Assembly: GCA_023395755.1 (NCBI GenBank)
Contig: JAEWYG010000017.1
Coordinates: 1 to 20,200 of the forward strand
DNA: 20,200 nucleotides
Direction: 5' to 3'
Source of the DNA: Actinomycetes bacterium
GTDB lineage: Bacteria; Actinomycetota; Coriobacteriia; Coriobacteriales; Eggerthellaceae
Of the stretch, positions 1 through 7,462 are shown in pieces. Position 1 is the stretch's first letter, and each line of letters starts with the position of its first letter. The notes under the pieces are model-generated. The model searched no databases. It was not told the DNA's origin and worked only from the letters and a program-made list of their open reading frames with translations. The position numbers and the translations under genes were made by a program.

Positions 1-11
1 GGTGAAACGTA

Positions 12-41
12 ACGCTCTTTAGATTTATCCTCGAAGAGCGT
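12..41. repeat. Inverted repeat, 8-bp arms
   Basis: ACGCTCTT at 12-19 is matched by AAGAGCGT at 34-41 with a 14-base loop. There is no clean T-run after it on either strand, so it is more likely a weak hairpin or binding site than a terminator. Confidence 0.4.
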
Positions 42-152
42 CAAGCTTCCTTGCAACATTTTGGCGAAAACATGCCACGATGCTTCCCTAAGCCTTACGC
101 AGACGCCGAAAGCGGCTATGAAATGCAGATAACTTTGTGCCAAGGGCAGTCA

Positions 153-174
153 ACTTGATCGACGTGAATCAAGT
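153..174. repeat. Inverted repeat, 7-bp arms
   Basis: ACTTGAT (153-159) and ATCAAGT (168-174) flank an 8-base centre. The symmetric 22-bp layout would suit a dimeric repressor site. No adjacent gene start in the window supports a function. Confidence 0.4.
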
Positions 175-189
175 GAAAGCGAAGGGGTC

Positions 190-250
190 GCATCAAGATG
201 AAGAAAGACTGCATTGTGAAGAAAAACTGCATCAAAAATAAAGAAAGGCT
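190..250. repeat. Three imperfect direct repeats, about 18-22 bp
   Basis: Units starting at about 190, 211 and 229 share the pattern GCAT, a short A-rich stretch, then GAAGAAA or AAGAAA and a closing CT. The third unit runs into the terminator stem at 242. The copies differ at several bases and in length, so this looks like an old local duplication. Confidence 0.4.
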
Positions 251-275
251 ACCTCAAAATTAAGGTAGCCTTTCT
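234..275 (-). terminator. Rho-independent terminator of bfr
   Basis: A perfect 13-bp stem (242-254 with 263-275) encloses an 8-base loop. On the minus strand it is followed by TTATTTTTG, so it stops transcription coming from bfr. It lies about 80 bases beyond the bfr stop codon. Confidence 0.8.
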
Positions 276-357
276 GGAATTGCTTAAACTTCTCGGTAGG
301 TAAGGGGGATTGAGAAGTTTTATCGAGCGTTGGCGTACTGCTGTGCTTGAGCCTTGT

Positions 358-822
358 TTAGTTCTGCGTGGAAAGGAAGATTTGTAGTGACATCTGGTCA
401 ATTTGATCTTGCATATCTTCAATATCATCAACATGATGGTCTTCATCCTGAAGTATTTCCATAAGCATGTCGCGTGTGGCGTAATCAAGCACTTCTCCAG
501 CAAGTACGATGGCTTCGTTATACTGCTTAACGGTGCTGATTTCCGCAGCGTGATCATTGTCGACTTGCTGGGGAACGGTGGCGCCGATATGGATATCTTC
601 CAGGTGCGAGACGATAGGGGTCCCCTCAAGGAACAGAATTCTGCCAATAAGGTGCTCGGCATGCTTCATCTCGGTGATAGCGCGCTTTTCGATCCTTTCG
701 TGCAGCTTGCCATAACCCCAATCTTCGCACATTTCCGCATGAACCATGTACTGGTTGATTGCGGTCAGTTCTCCGGCGAGCAGTGAGTTTAATGTGTCGA
801 TGAGTTTCTGGTTTCCCTTCAT
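358..822 (-). CDS. bfr: Bacterioferritin (haem-type ferritin)
   Basis: A 154-residue protein of the usual bacterioferritin length. Family members form 24-subunit shells that oxidise Fe(II) at a di-iron centre and store the mineral, keeping iron away from oxygen and peroxide. All ferroxidase ligands are visible at canonical positions: Glu18, Glu51, His54, Glu94, Glu127 and His130. Met52, the inter-subunit haem ligand, is present too, so this is a complete Bfr rather than a Dps or a non-haem ferritin. The ATG at 822 is chosen because GAAGGAG sits 7 bases upstream and the family begins with Met-Lys-Gly. An in-frame GTG at 864, itself behind an AGGAGG, would add 14 residues that look non-native. 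Transcribed alone, divergent from yebC, with its own terminator. Confidence 0.95.
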   Translation of the reverse strand: MKGNQKLIDTLNSLLAGELTAINQYMVHAEMCEDWGYGKLHERIEKRAITEMKHAEHLIGRILFLEGTPIVSHLEDIHIGATVPQQVDNDHAAEISTVKQYNEAIVLAGEVLDYATRDMLMEILQDEDHHVDDIEDMQDQIDQMSLQIFLSTQN

Positions 823-890
823 GGAAATACTCCTTCTGTTGGCAGGTGGATAGGGGTCCGCCACGTCTTACGGTCCTCCTCTTGTGGTCT

Positions 891-896
891 ATTGTA
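891..896 (-). promoter_or_regulatory. Probable -10 box of bfr
   Basis: TACAAT on the minus strand (5 of 6 matches to consensus) lies about 70 bases before the bfr start. I see no convincing -35 at 16-18 bases, so an activator or another sigma factor could be involved. No clear Fur-type palindrome was recognised. Confidence 0.4.
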
Positions 897-1011
897 GGGC
901 GGACGACTTAATATGGTATTTAATGAACGGTACTGTCGTCGTTCTGTCGCCGGTACGACAACTGGGTACTTTTGAAAACCACGAGAATAAAACGGGGATA
1001 TTTGACGAATA

Positions 1012-1020
1012 TGCTAGAAT
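1012..1020 (+). promoter_or_regulatory. Extended -10 promoter of yebC
   Basis: TGCTAGAAT combines the TGn extension with a 5-of-6 -10 hexamer. Transcription would start near 1027, leaving a leader of about 30 bases. No -35 is needed for this promoter class. Confidence 0.5.
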
Positions 1021-1056
1021 AATTTGTCGATATTGCTGTACGGAAGGGATCGGTAT

Positions 1057-1857
1057 ATGTCTGGGCACTCAAAATGGGCTACAACAAAGCATCGCAAGGC
1101 GGCGCAGGACGCGAAGCGCTCGGCCTTGTTCTCTAAGCTGTCGCGCATCATCACGGTAGCTGCGAAAGAGGGCGGCGATCCGAACCCCGAAAACAACGCA
1201 TCGCTTGCAGCTGCTATCGAGAAAGCCAAAGGCTACTCCCTGCCAAAAGATAAGATCAAGACGGCTATCGATAAAGCGTTTGGTTCAGGTAAAGACGCAG
1301 CGAACTACGAGACGGTGGTCTATGAGGGGTACGGCCCGGCTGGTATCGCTGTGTACTGCGAAGCGCTGACCGACAACCGCAACCGTACCGCTGCTGATGT
1401 ACGTAGCGCATTTTCGCATGCGGGTGGCAGCTTGGGTACCTCGGGTTCGGTGGCGTTTCAGTTTGAGCGCAAGGGCCAGATTATGGTTCCAAAAGAAATA
1501 GAGACTGGAGACAAAAAGCAGCCGGTGAAGCCGAACGGTGCTGCGGCTGACGAGGAAGAATTCATGCTTGCGGTGGCCGAGGCTGGCGGCGATGATTACG
1601 AAGACGCCGAGGATGAGTGGATTATCTATACGGGTCCGACCGACCTTATGGCGGTGAAGAAGGCACTTGAGGAAGCAGGTGTAGCCACAAAGGGTGCCGA
1701 ACTTACCATGATTCCCACCACGCCGACGGCGGTGAGCGTGTCGGATGCAAAGAAAGTCATGCGTCTGATTGACAATCTCGAGGAACTCGAGGATTTACAA
1801 AATGTCTATCATGTTATGGACATTACCGACGAAATCGCCGAGGCTTTGGACGAATAA
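1057..1857 (+). CDS. yebC: YebC/PmpR-family protein (TACO1 family)
   Basis: A 266-residue member of the YebC/TACO1 family, described variously as a DNA-binding regulator and as a ribosome-associated factor that helps translate difficult proline stretches. The N terminus Met-Ser-Gly-His-Ser-Lys-Trp and the central motif VYEGYGPAGIA are family hallmarks. It is slightly long because of an acidic/lysine insertion around residues 150-170, before the EAGGDDYED segment. The ATG at 1057 is preceded by GGAAGGGA at 7 bases. The longer TTG frame from 1024 adds 11 residues and lacks a ribosome site. In many bacteria yebC neighbours ruvC. Here about 2.5 kb, including the YjbR-family gene and the T-box/trpB unit, separates them. 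Confidence 0.95.
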   Translation: MSGHSKWATTKHRKAAQDAKRSALFSKLSRIITVAAKEGGDPNPENNASLAAAIEKAKGYSLPKDKIKTAIDKAFGSGKDAANYETVVYEGYGPAGIAVYCEALTDNRNRTAADVRSAFSHAGGSLGTSGSVAFQFERKGQIMVPKEIETGDKKQPVKPNGAAADEEEFMLAVAEAGGDDYEDAEDEWIIYTGPTDLMAVKKALEEAGVATKGAELTMIPTTPTAVSVSDAKKVMRLIDNLEELEDLQNVYHVMDITDEIAEALDE

Positions 1858-1894
1858 AGAGCTTGCACGATCCGCTTAAGAGTCGTGTAGTGGG

Positions 1895-1930
1895 AGCCGC
1901 TGCAAGTTCGATACTTGCAGCGGCTTTTTA
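1895..1930 (+). terminator. Rho-independent terminator of yebC
   Basis: A perfect 12-bp GC-rich stem (1895-1906 with 1914-1925), a 7-base loop and a TTTTTA tail, 38 bases after the yebC stop. Confidence 0.9.
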
Positions 1931-1931
1931 A

Positions 1932-1960
1932 TTGTATGATGCACGTGCGGCAAGTATGCT
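1932..1960 (+). promoter_or_regulatory. Possible promoter of the YjbR-family gene
   Basis: TTGTAT (1932-1937) and TATGCT (1955-1960) are separated by exactly 17 bases directly after the yebC terminator. Both boxes match consensus only partly. Confidence 0.35.
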
Positions 1961-2001
1961 TTAACAAAGCGCGATGTGAATATGATGGGAGGGGCGATTT
2001 A

Positions 2002-2433
2002 ATGACGAACAACGCAGACGATGTTCTTCCCTGGCAGGTGGAGTATGCTATTCCTTTAGAAATGATTGATGGGTGCCTGCTTGGTCAGCCTGGCACCGAG
2101 AAAGAATTTCAGCCAGCATGGCGGGCTTACAAGTACCTGCTCGGAGGGAAGATGTACGCCTTTGTTGGCACTAACGACCAGATCAAGCGGCCGATTCTTA
2201 CTTTGAAGCTTGATCCAGCCTATAGTGAGATGCTCCGACGGGAGTACGATGATATCGTGCCCGGCTACTACATGAACAAAGTGCACTGGAGCACTATTTA
2301 CCTTGATAGCGGTGTGCCGCACAAGGTGGTGGCTGACGCTATCCTTATGTCCCATGGTGTTCTACTTTCGACTCTCAGCAAAAAAGTACAACAAGAAATA
2401 ATGGAAGGCTCTTGGCAACCAGAAGCAAAATAG
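2002..2433 (+). CDS. MmcQ/YjbR-family protein
   Basis: A 143-residue cytoplasmic protein. The C-terminal half shows the family layout: a leucine-lysine strand before the PAYSEMLRREY helix, then PGYYMNKVHWSTIYLD, and a final helix with SHGVLLSTLSKK. The family adopts a CyaY-like (frataxin-like) fold, is often labelled DNA-binding, and has no firmly known role. The ATG at 2002 follows GGAGGGG at about 7 bases. Earlier in-frame codons from 1915 overlap the yebC terminator and were rejected. It sits alone between the yebC terminator and the T-box leader. Its job cannot be inferred from context. Confidence 0.85.
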   Translation: MTNNADDVLPWQVEYAIPLEMIDGCLLGQPGTEKEFQPAWRAYKYLLGGKMYAFVGTNDQIKRPILTLKLDPAYSEMLRREYDDIVPGYYMNKVHWSTIYLDSGVPHKVVADAILMSHGVLLSTLSKKVQQEIMEGSWQPEAK

Positions 2434-2467
2434 GCAGAGCGCCGCAAAATCACCTACGAAATAGCGT

Positions 2468-2496
2468 TTGCGTTTCTCGCAAGTATGCGTTATTCT
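2468..2496 (+). promoter_or_regulatory. Possible promoter of the T-box/trpB unit
   Basis: TTGCGT (2468-2473) and TATTCT (2491-2496) have a 17-base spacer. Transcription would begin near 2503, just before the first strand of T-box Stem I, which makes the position sensible although the -35 match is weak. Confidence 0.4.
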
Positions 2497-2502
2497 TGGC
2501 CG

Positions 2503-2774
2503 GAACAAACCGTTGATGAGGAAGTAACGGCGAGAAGCGCGCTCACAGAGAGCTGGGGTAGCTGGAAACCTGGCAGTAGCGAATCGTCAAATGGTCCTCT
2601 GAGGGCTGGTACGAACCGGGTAACCGCAGTAGTGTCAGACGGAAGCCTCCGTTATTGGGCACGAGTGTGAAAGCACTCATAAGAGGACGCGTAAGCGTCA
2701 AGCAGTGGTGGCACCGCAGGAGTTTATTGCTCTTGTCCCTGCATTCATTCGATGTAGGAGACGAGGGCTTTTTT
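2503..2774 (+). promoter_or_regulatory. T-box riboswitch, tRNA-Trp specific
   Basis: A complete T-box leader that senses uncharged tRNA. Stem I: GAGGA (2518-2522) pairs with TCCTC (2595-2599) and GGCGA (2529-2533, one G-U pair) with TCGTC (2584-2588). They enclose a specifier loop with the conserved AGTA on the 5' side (2523-2526) and AAATGG (2589-2594) on the 3' side, so the specifier codon is UGG, tryptophan, at 2592-2594. A kink-turn-like TGA follows at 2600-2602. The distal arm has the usual GAGAG/CTGGGG pattern. Further hairpins lie at 2639-2652, 2663-2678 and 2686-2699. The T-box sequence around 2704-2717 carries the bulge TGGC (2709-2712), which matches the GCCA end of tRNA-Trp (discriminator G) and not the ACCA end expected of tRNA-Tyr. 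GCAGG (2716-2720) can pair with CCTGC (2738-2742), excluding the terminator. Confidence 0.93.
2729..2774 (+). terminator. T-box regulated terminator
   Basis: A 16-bp stem with one bulged A (2729-2744 with 2752-2768), a 7-base loop and six T. Its 5' strand contains CCTGC, which the antiterminator needs, so the two folds compete. It forms when tRNA-Trp is charged and stops transcription before trpB. Confidence 0.9.
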
Positions 2775-2806
2775 ATTGCCTTCGCTCCGCGAAAGGAAGG
2801 CAAGAC

Positions 2807-4195
2807 ATGAATCAGCATACCAGCACCGACTACAAGACCTACCTGAGTGAAGACGAGTTGCCTACGCACTACTATAACGTGCGAGCGGACATGAAGACCG
2901 ATCACGCGCCTATCCTGAACCCTGCCACACTCAAACCCATGACGGTGGTCGATCTTGAGCCGGTGTTTTGTACCGAACTGGCTAAACAGGAACTTAACAC
3001 TACCGATCGCTTTATCCCTATCCCTGAAGAGGTGCGCGACTTCTACAAGATGTACCGCCCCTCTCCGCTGGTGCGCGCGAAGTTCCTCGAAAAGGCGCTG
3101 GATACGCCGGCCAAGATCTACTACAAGTTTGAGGGCAACAACACCAGTGGCTCTCATAAGCTGAACTCTGCTATCGCGCAGGCGTATTATGCCAAACAGC
3201 AGGGCATCACGCACCTCACCACCGAAACGGGTGCCGGGCAGTGGGGCACGGCGCTTTCCATGGCGTGCGGCTTCTTTGACATCGACCTGCAGGTATATAT
3301 GGTGAAGTGTTCGGCCGAGCAGAAGCCCTACCGCAAGGCCGTCATGGAAACATACAACGCTCGCGTTACGCCCTCGCCGTCGGACACCACGAACGTGGGC
3401 CGCGCGATTTTGGCTGAGCATCCCGATTCGTCCGGATCGCTGGGTACGGCTATTTCGGAGGCGGTGGAAACCGCACTCAGCACCGACAACTGCCGTTATG
3501 TGCTGGGTAGTGTACTGAACCAGGTACTTCTGCATCAGTCTATCATTGGACTTGAGGCTAAAGCGGCCCTCGATAAGATCGGCGAGACGGCCGATATCCT
3601 CATTGGATGCGCCGGAGGCGGTTCAAACCTCGGTGGTCTCATGGCACCGTTTATCGCCGATAAGCTGGCGGGCAAGGCTGCACCGCGCTTCATCGCTGTG
3701 GAGCCGGCGAGTTGTCCCAGTCTTACGCGCGGACGTTTTGCCTACGACTTCTGTGATGTGGGTAAGGTAACGCCGCTTGCCAAAATGTATACGTTAGGTT
3801 CGGGCTTCATTCCTAGCGCCAATCACTCCGGCGGCCTGCGCTACCACGGCATGAGCCCCATTCTCTCGCAGCTCTACCACGATGGCATCCTCGACGAAGC
3901 GCGATCTGTTGAGCAGACGAGCGTGTTTGAGGCCGCCGAGCTGTTCGCGCGCGTGGAAGGCACGCTGCCGGCGCCCGAGTCGTCTCATGCTATTCGCGTG
4001 GCCATGGATGAAGCGTTGAAATGTAAGAAGACGGGTGAAGAGAAGACTATCGTGTTTGGCCTGACCGGAACGGGCTATTTCGACCTGGCCGCTTATATGG
4101 CTTATAACGCTGGCACTATGACCGATTATATTCCCACCGACGAAGATTTGGAGAAGGGCTTCGCCTATATTCCGAAGCTTGAGGGAATTCAGTAA
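2807..4195 (+). CDS. trpB: Tryptophan synthase beta chain, TrpB2 type
   Basis: A 462-residue fold-type II PLP enzyme that joins indole and serine to make tryptophan. It is longer than the approximately 400-residue TrpB1 and has the N-terminal extension of the TrpB2 group. The PLP lysine lies in NNTSGSHKLN (Lys118), the catalytic glutamate in TTETGAGQWG (Glu140), and the phosphate loop is GGGSN (270-274). The ATG at 2807 has AGGAAGG 6 bases upstream. No trpA or other trp gene is present. TrpB2 proteins usually act without tight TrpA binding, so a role in salvaging indole is plausible. It is a single-gene unit between the T-box and a strong terminator. Regulation by tRNA-Trp supports tryptophan as its product rather than serine deamination alone. 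Confidence 0.93.
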   Translation: MNQHTSTDYKTYLSEDELPTHYYNVRADMKTDHAPILNPATLKPMTVVDLEPVFCTELAKQELNTTDRFIPIPEEVRDFYKMYRPSPLVRAKFLEKALDTPAKIYYKFEGNNTSGSHKLNSAIAQAYYAKQQGITHLTTETGAGQWGTALSMACGFFDIDLQVYMVKCSAEQKPYRKAVMETYNARVTPSPSDTTNVGRAILAEHPDSSGSLGTAISEAVETALSTDNCRYVLGSVLNQVLLHQSIIGLEAKAALDKIGETADILIGCAGGGSNLGGLMAPFIADKLAGKAAPRFIAVEPASCPSLTRGRFAYDFCDVGKVTPLAKMYTLGSGFIPSANHSGGLRYHGMSPILSQLYHDGILDEARSVEQTSVFEAAELFARVEGTLPAPESSHAIRVAMDEALKCKKTGEEKTIVFGLTGTGYFDLAAYMAYNAGTMTDYIPTDEDLEKGFAYIPKLEGIQ

Positions 4196-4211
4196 GGCGT
4201 TTCGCAACAGG

Positions 4212-4253
4212 AGGGCGGCACGGTGTACTTTTGCCGGTGTCGCCCTTTTTTTT
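4212..4253 (+). terminator. Rho-independent terminator of trpB
   Basis: A 10-bp stem with one G-U pair (4212-4221 with 4237-4246), probably extended by two more pairs past a bulge, followed by eight T (4246-4253). It begins 17 bases after the trpB stop. Confidence 0.9.
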
Positions 4254-4335
4254 GTTAACGAAAGCGAAAGACAAAGGTTTTGACAAAGTTTTTCATTCCA
4301 GCAGGGCTTGAGGCATAGCAAGGTGAAGGGTCTTG

Positions 4336-4344
4336 TGCTAGGAT
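4336..4344 (+). promoter_or_regulatory. Extended -10 promoter of ruvCAB
   Basis: TGCTAGGAT has the TGn extension and a 4-of-6 -10 hexamer. The start would fall near 4351, inside the SOS box. It closely resembles the yebC box TGCTAGAAT. Confidence 0.45.
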
Positions 4345-4347
4345 AAG

Positions 4348-4361
4348 CGAACAGGTGTTTG
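4348..4361 (+). promoter_or_regulatory. LexA (SOS) box of ruvCAB
   Basis: CGAACAGGTGTTTG matches the Gram-positive/actinobacterial SOS consensus CGAACRNRYGTTYG at every defined base. It lies 19 bases before the ruvC start and overlaps the predicted transcription start, where bound LexA would block initiation. DNA damage would then induce the junction resolvase and its branch-migration motor together. Confidence 0.85.
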
Positions 4362-4379
4362 TGGAATGAAAGGTAGAAC

Positions 4380-4946
4380 GTGGCGCGTACGGAACGAATG
4401 ATACTCGGCGTCGATCCGGGGCTAGCTAATACTGGCTGGGGTGTTGTGTCTCAGCGAGGATCGCGGCTTGCGTGCGTTGCTTACGGTTGTATCTCTACGC
4501 CTGTCGGCGTGCCATTAGCGCAGCGCTTGAAAAAGATACACGAGCAAATGGGTGCTGTTATCGTACGATTTGGGCCCATATGTGTAGGTATTGAGACGGT
4601 GTGGTTTGGAGCAAATACTCAGAGTGCGTTTGCTACCGGCCAAGCTCGTGGTGCGGCTCTTGTGGCCTGCGCCGAGCATAATTTGGTAGTGAGTGAGTTT
4701 TCACCCAGCCAGATCAAGCTTGCAGTTGTGGGTACGGGCGGAGCTGAAAAAGATCAAGTGCAGTATATGGTAGGAAAGTTGCTGGCTTTAGAGGTGGCTC
4801 CGAAGCCCGACCATGCGGCTGATGCGTTGGCTGCGGCTATTTGTTATACCACCCACGAAGGATTTGCTGCTGCGACAGGAATTGATGCGCAGTTGACACA
4901 ACGGCCACGTTCATGTTCTACGACGCAGCAAGGAGGGTTGTTATGA
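4380..4946 (+). CDS. ruvC: Crossover junction endodeoxyribonuclease RuvC
   Basis: A 188-residue RNase H-fold resolvase that cuts Holliday junctions during recombinational repair. The acidic site is seen as Asp12 in ILGVDPGLANTG, Glu72 in GIETVWFG, and His145 with Asp148 in DHAADAL. The His corresponds to the Thermus RuvC arrangement (His-x-x-Asp) rather than the Asp-x-x-Asp of E. coli. A GTG start at 4380 is preferred because AAAGG lies 6 bases upstream. An ATG at 4398 would give the shorter Met-Ile-Leu-Gly start common in the family but lacks a good ribosome site. The last residues are polar and poorly conserved, extending into the ruvA ribosome site. First gene of the operon, with an ATGA overlap to ruvA. 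Confidence 0.95.
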   Translation: MARTERMILGVDPGLANTGWGVVSQRGSRLACVAYGCISTPVGVPLAQRLKKIHEQMGAVIVRFGPICVGIETVWFGANTQSAFATGQARGAALVACAEHNLVVSEFSPSQIKLAVVGTGGAEKDQVQYMVGKLLALEVAPKPDHAADALAAAICYTTHEGFAAATGIDAQLTQRPRSCSTTQQGGLL

Positions 4947-5539
4947 TCGCATTTTTAAAGGGTAGGCTGGCGGGTAAGTCTTCGACAGCTGCGTTCGTTG
5001 AGGTGAACGGTGTAGGCTATGCCGTTGGGATGTCTCAATCGAGCCTCTCGAAGTTACCTGAAGTGGGTGGTTCTGTTGAGGTTCAGACGTATATGCAAGT
5101 TCGCGAAGATGGCATAGCCTTGTTTGGATTTCTTTCGCTTGAGGAAAAGGCGCTGTTTGAACGACTTATCAGTGTTGGGGGTGTCGGCCCGAAGGTGGCA
5201 CTGGCTGCTTTGTCGGTATTTACGCCGCAGGCGCTCGCCACCGCTATTGCTTCGCAGGATGTTGCCACGGTATCGAGGATACCGGGCGTGGGTAAAAAGA
5301 CAGCTTCGCGTATTATTCTTGAGTTGAAAGGTTCGATCGATCAGGGAATTGCTGGTTTATTTGATGCTGGCGCTGCTCTCCCTATGACTGATAACCACTT
5401 TCGGGGGGCACACGAGGCGTTGCTATCCATGGGCTTTACCTCTTCGGAAGCAGATCTTGCGCTCAAGGATGCGCCCGAGGGTGCGGTGGAGGGTGTACTG
5501 TTACAATATGCATTGAAGCGATTGGGTTCCGACAGTTAA
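4943..5539 (+). CDS. ruvA: Holliday junction branch-migration protein RuvA
   Basis: A 198-residue protein of normal length. RuvA tetramers grip the four-way junction and load the RuvB motor. An N-terminal OB-fold domain (about 1-63) is followed by two helix-hairpin-helix motifs, SVGGVGPKVALAAL (77-90) and RIPGVGKKTASRII (112-125), which bind the DNA backbone. A small C-terminal domain (about 150-198, with HEALLSMGFTSSEA) is the part known to contact RuvB. The ATG at 4943 overlaps the ruvC stop as ATGA and has AAGGAGGG about 6 bases upstream, so translation is coupled. An in-frame upstream start at 4913 lies inside ruvC and was rejected. Confidence 0.96.
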   Translation: MIAFLKGRLAGKSSTAAFVEVNGVGYAVGMSQSSLSKLPEVGGSVEVQTYMQVREDGIALFGFLSLEEKALFERLISVGGVGPKVALAALSVFTPQALATAIASQDVATVSRIPGVGKKTASRIILELKGSIDQGIAGLFDAGAALPMTDNHFRGAHEALLSMGFTSSEADLALKDAPEGAVEGVLLQYALKRLGSDS

Positions 5540-5576
5540 AGACATTGTGGGTAAACGCAGTGTAAGTTAGGCGGTT

Positions 5577-6674
5577 ATGGGCGACAACGGCATTGAAATA
5601 GAAGGCCTGATGTTTGAAGCGGGTGCGGTAGACGATGCGGTTGGAGACGACGCTTATGTTTCAAATACTCGTGAACGTACAGTGACGACTACGCTTACCG
5701 AAGACGACCTTGCACTCGACCGCAGTTTGCGACCTAAGCGTCTTGGCGATTATTTGGGGCAAACGAAGGTAAAGGAATCGCTCTCTATTCTTATTGAGGC
5801 AGCGAAGGCGCGTGGTGATGTAGTAGACCACATCCTCTTTGCGGGTCCTCCTGGTTTGGGCAAAACCACCCTTGCCACTGTTGTGGCCAATGAATTGGGC
5901 ACGAGCATTCGCACCACCAGTGGTCCTGCTATCGAGCGCACCGGCGATCTGGCTGCGATTCTCACGAATCTTGAGGAAGGCGATGTACTGTTTATCGATG
6001 AGATTCATCGCCTGAATCGTATGGTCGAAGAAGTTCTGTATCCCGCGCTTGAAGATTTTGCACTCGATATTGTGGTTGGTAAAGGCCCCGCAGCTCGTTC
6101 TATTAGATTGGATTTGCCTCGTTTCACTCTCATTGGCGCCACTACGCGTATGGGTCTTTTGACGGGTCCTCTGCGTGATCGATTTGGTGTGGTAAGTCGT
6201 CTTCAGTACTATACACCCGAAGAACTCAGTTCTATTGTTTGTCGATCGGCTGCTATCTTAGGAGTGGATATAGCAGAAGATGGGGCGTTGGAGATTGCTC
6301 GCCGTAGTCGTGGCACCCCGCGTTTAGCGAACCGGCTGCTTAAACGCGTGCGTGACTGGGCGCAGGTGCGAGGCGATGGTGATATAAATGAAGATGTTGC
6401 TGCACAAGCGCTCAGTTTTTTTGAAGTGGACTCGTTGGGGCTTGATGCGATAGATAATCGTATATTGGAGCTTTTGGCGGTGCAGTTTAATGGTCGTCCG
6501 GTGGGACTCTCCACGCTTTGTTCTGCACTTTCAGAAGACCCCGATTCGCTTGAGGATGTTTACGAGCCGTTCCTAATGCAGCAAGGCCTTATGGTGCGCA
6601 CTCCGAAGGGTCGTCAGGCTACGATGCGCGCTTACGAGCATCTGGGCATACCGATACCCGAGCAAGTGTCATGA
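5577..6674 (+). CDS. ruvB: Holliday junction DNA helicase RuvB
   Basis: A 365-residue AAA+ ATPase that drives branch migration with RuvA. Visible in order: Walker A GPPGLGKT (90-97), Walker B with DEIH (141-144), sensor 1 GATTR (187-191), the arginine-finger segment GPLRDRFG (197-204), sensor 2 GTPRLANRLL (246-255), and a C-terminal winged-helix DNA-binding domain with GRPVGLSTL and TPKGRQATMRAYEHLG. The N terminus before RSLRPKRLGDYLGQ is about 25 residues longer than in most homologues and acidic. The ribosome site before ATG 5577 is weak (TTAGGCGG), and an ATG at 5610 is an alternative. It follows ruvA by 37 bases in the same SOS-controlled unit. The usual neighbour queA is instead about 6.4 kb downstream on the other strand. 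Confidence 0.96.
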   Translation: MGDNGIEIEGLMFEAGAVDDAVGDDAYVSNTRERTVTTTLTEDDLALDRSLRPKRLGDYLGQTKVKESLSILIEAAKARGDVVDHILFAGPPGLGKTTLATVVANELGTSIRTTSGPAIERTGDLAAILTNLEEGDVLFIDEIHRLNRMVEEVLYPALEDFALDIVVGKGPAARSIRLDLPRFTLIGATTRMGLLTGPLRDRFGVVSRLQYYTPEELSSIVCRSAAILGVDIAEDGALEIARRSRGTPRLANRLLKRVRDWAQVRGDGDINEDVAAQALSFFEVDSLGLDAIDNRILELLAVQFNGRPVGLSTLCSALSEDPDSLEDVYEPFLMQQGLMVRTPKGRQATMRAYEHLGIPIPEQVS

Positions 6675-6683
6675 TTGTGCGAC

Positions 6684-6693
6684 GAATCGATTC
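6684..6693. repeat. Perfect 10-bp palindrome after ruvB
   Basis: GAATCGATTC lies 10 bases past the ruvB stop, followed at 6709-6728 by a 6-bp hairpin (CAGCTT/AAGCTG). Neither has a T-run, so no terminator is claimed. No clear promoter for the next gene was found in 6675-6838. Confidence 0.3.
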
Positions 6694-6838
6694 AGGGTCT
6701 GTTGCGGGCAGCTTGCTTGGCTAAGCTGATGTTGCGCTACTGTTGCGATCGCGCCCCCTGCGTTGCGACGGTGGAGCGGTTTTGTAAGGTATAGCGTTGC
6801 TTGTGGGCATAATGCTTGCACTATCGAAAGGAACAACC

Positions 6839-7345
6839 ATGCTTTCTCAAGATTACCTTGTGCGCATTATGGTGCAATTTGCTGAGATTATTCGACGCAG
6901 TTGGATGAGGGCCACCAAGGAGTATGACCCCCGGGGTGCTGCGGATATGCTGGAAGACGCGGTGGGCCAAGCTACCGACATTGATGGTGGCGTCCTGCTG
7001 TCTTTATCTCCCGAGTCCATTGCCAGCGTTATGCAGGTGTCGGGCATCGATCCGCGTGTGACCGAGTACATTGCACGCAGCCTGCTACTTGCCTCTGGTT
7101 ACCTGCGCGAGGCGGGCGATCACGGCCTAGCTACGGTGCGTGAGCAACAGGCGCGCGCTATAGCGGAAGCTTACGGTCATGAGCTGCCCGAAACCCCCGA
7201 AGAGTTGGCTGGTTTGTTCGACGGTTTGGATGAGAGCTCTGCCGAAGAGGCTGAATTGCCCTTGGATACGATGGGGTTTGACGCCCCTCCTATTGAGGCT
7301 TCTTCGTCTATCGTGGCGGAAGATCCTCGCAACCCGACTGTATAG
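6839..7345 (+). CDS. Small helical protein resembling DUF6483
   Basis: A 168-residue, probably cytoplasmic protein without signal or membrane segments. The start Met-Leu-Ser-Gln-Asp-Tyr-Leu-Val-Arg-Ile-Met and the following helix pairs resemble the DUF6483 group of short, TPR-like helical proteins, known mainly from Firmicutes. That match is from memory of the pattern. Residues 1-120 look helical, with conserved-looking ATDIDGGVLLSLSPESI. The last 45 residues are acidic, rich in Glu, Asp and Pro, and probably disordered. ATG 6839 is chosen because AAAGGA sits 6 bases before it; a start at 6797 has no ribosome site. It follows ruvB by 164 bases and ends before a hairpin, so it may be its own unit. 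Function unknown. Confidence 0.85.
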   Translation: MLSQDYLVRIMVQFAEIIRRSWMRATKEYDPRGAADMLEDAVGQATDIDGGVLLSLSPESIASVMQVSGIDPRVTEYIARSLLLASGYLREAGDHGLATVREQQARAIAEAYGHELPETPEELAGLFDGLDESSAEEAELPLDTMGFDAPPIEASSSIVAEDPRNPTV

Positions 7346-7353
7346 GGTGCCGT

Positions 7354-7385
7354 TTGGGCCTGTCGTTAGGCAGGCCCAAGCTTTC
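7354..7385 (+). terminator. Probable terminator after the DUF6483-like gene
   Basis: A perfect 9-bp stem TTGGGCCTG/CAGGCCCAA (7354-7362 with 7371-7379) with an 8-base loop, followed by GCTTTCT. The stem is strong and the T-run is poor, so termination may be partial. Confidence 0.6.
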
Positions 7386-7401
7386 TGCCAGGGTTTTCTT
7401 C

Positions 7402-7430
7402 TTTACCCGTTTGGATGGGTGCGTTACTAT
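7402..7430 (+). promoter_or_regulatory. Probable promoter of the LuxR membrane regulator
   Basis: TTTACC (7402-7407) and TACTAT (7425-7430) are exactly 17 bases apart, each 4 of 6 to consensus. Transcription would start near 7437. This argues against translation from the ATG at 7415 and for the TTG at 7463. Confidence 0.45.
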
Positions 7431-7462
7431 ATTTCTGGGTGATCATATCAAAGGGGAAGTCC

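Larger units (their letters stand above)
1..241. other. Gene-free left edge
   Basis: With the bfr tail this makes about 357 bases without a recognisable gene. No reading frame here resembles a known protein. It holds two short inverted repeats and a cluster of imperfect direct repeats, listed separately. It may be the promoter side of a gene lying to the left, but nothing in the window shows that. Confidence 0.5.
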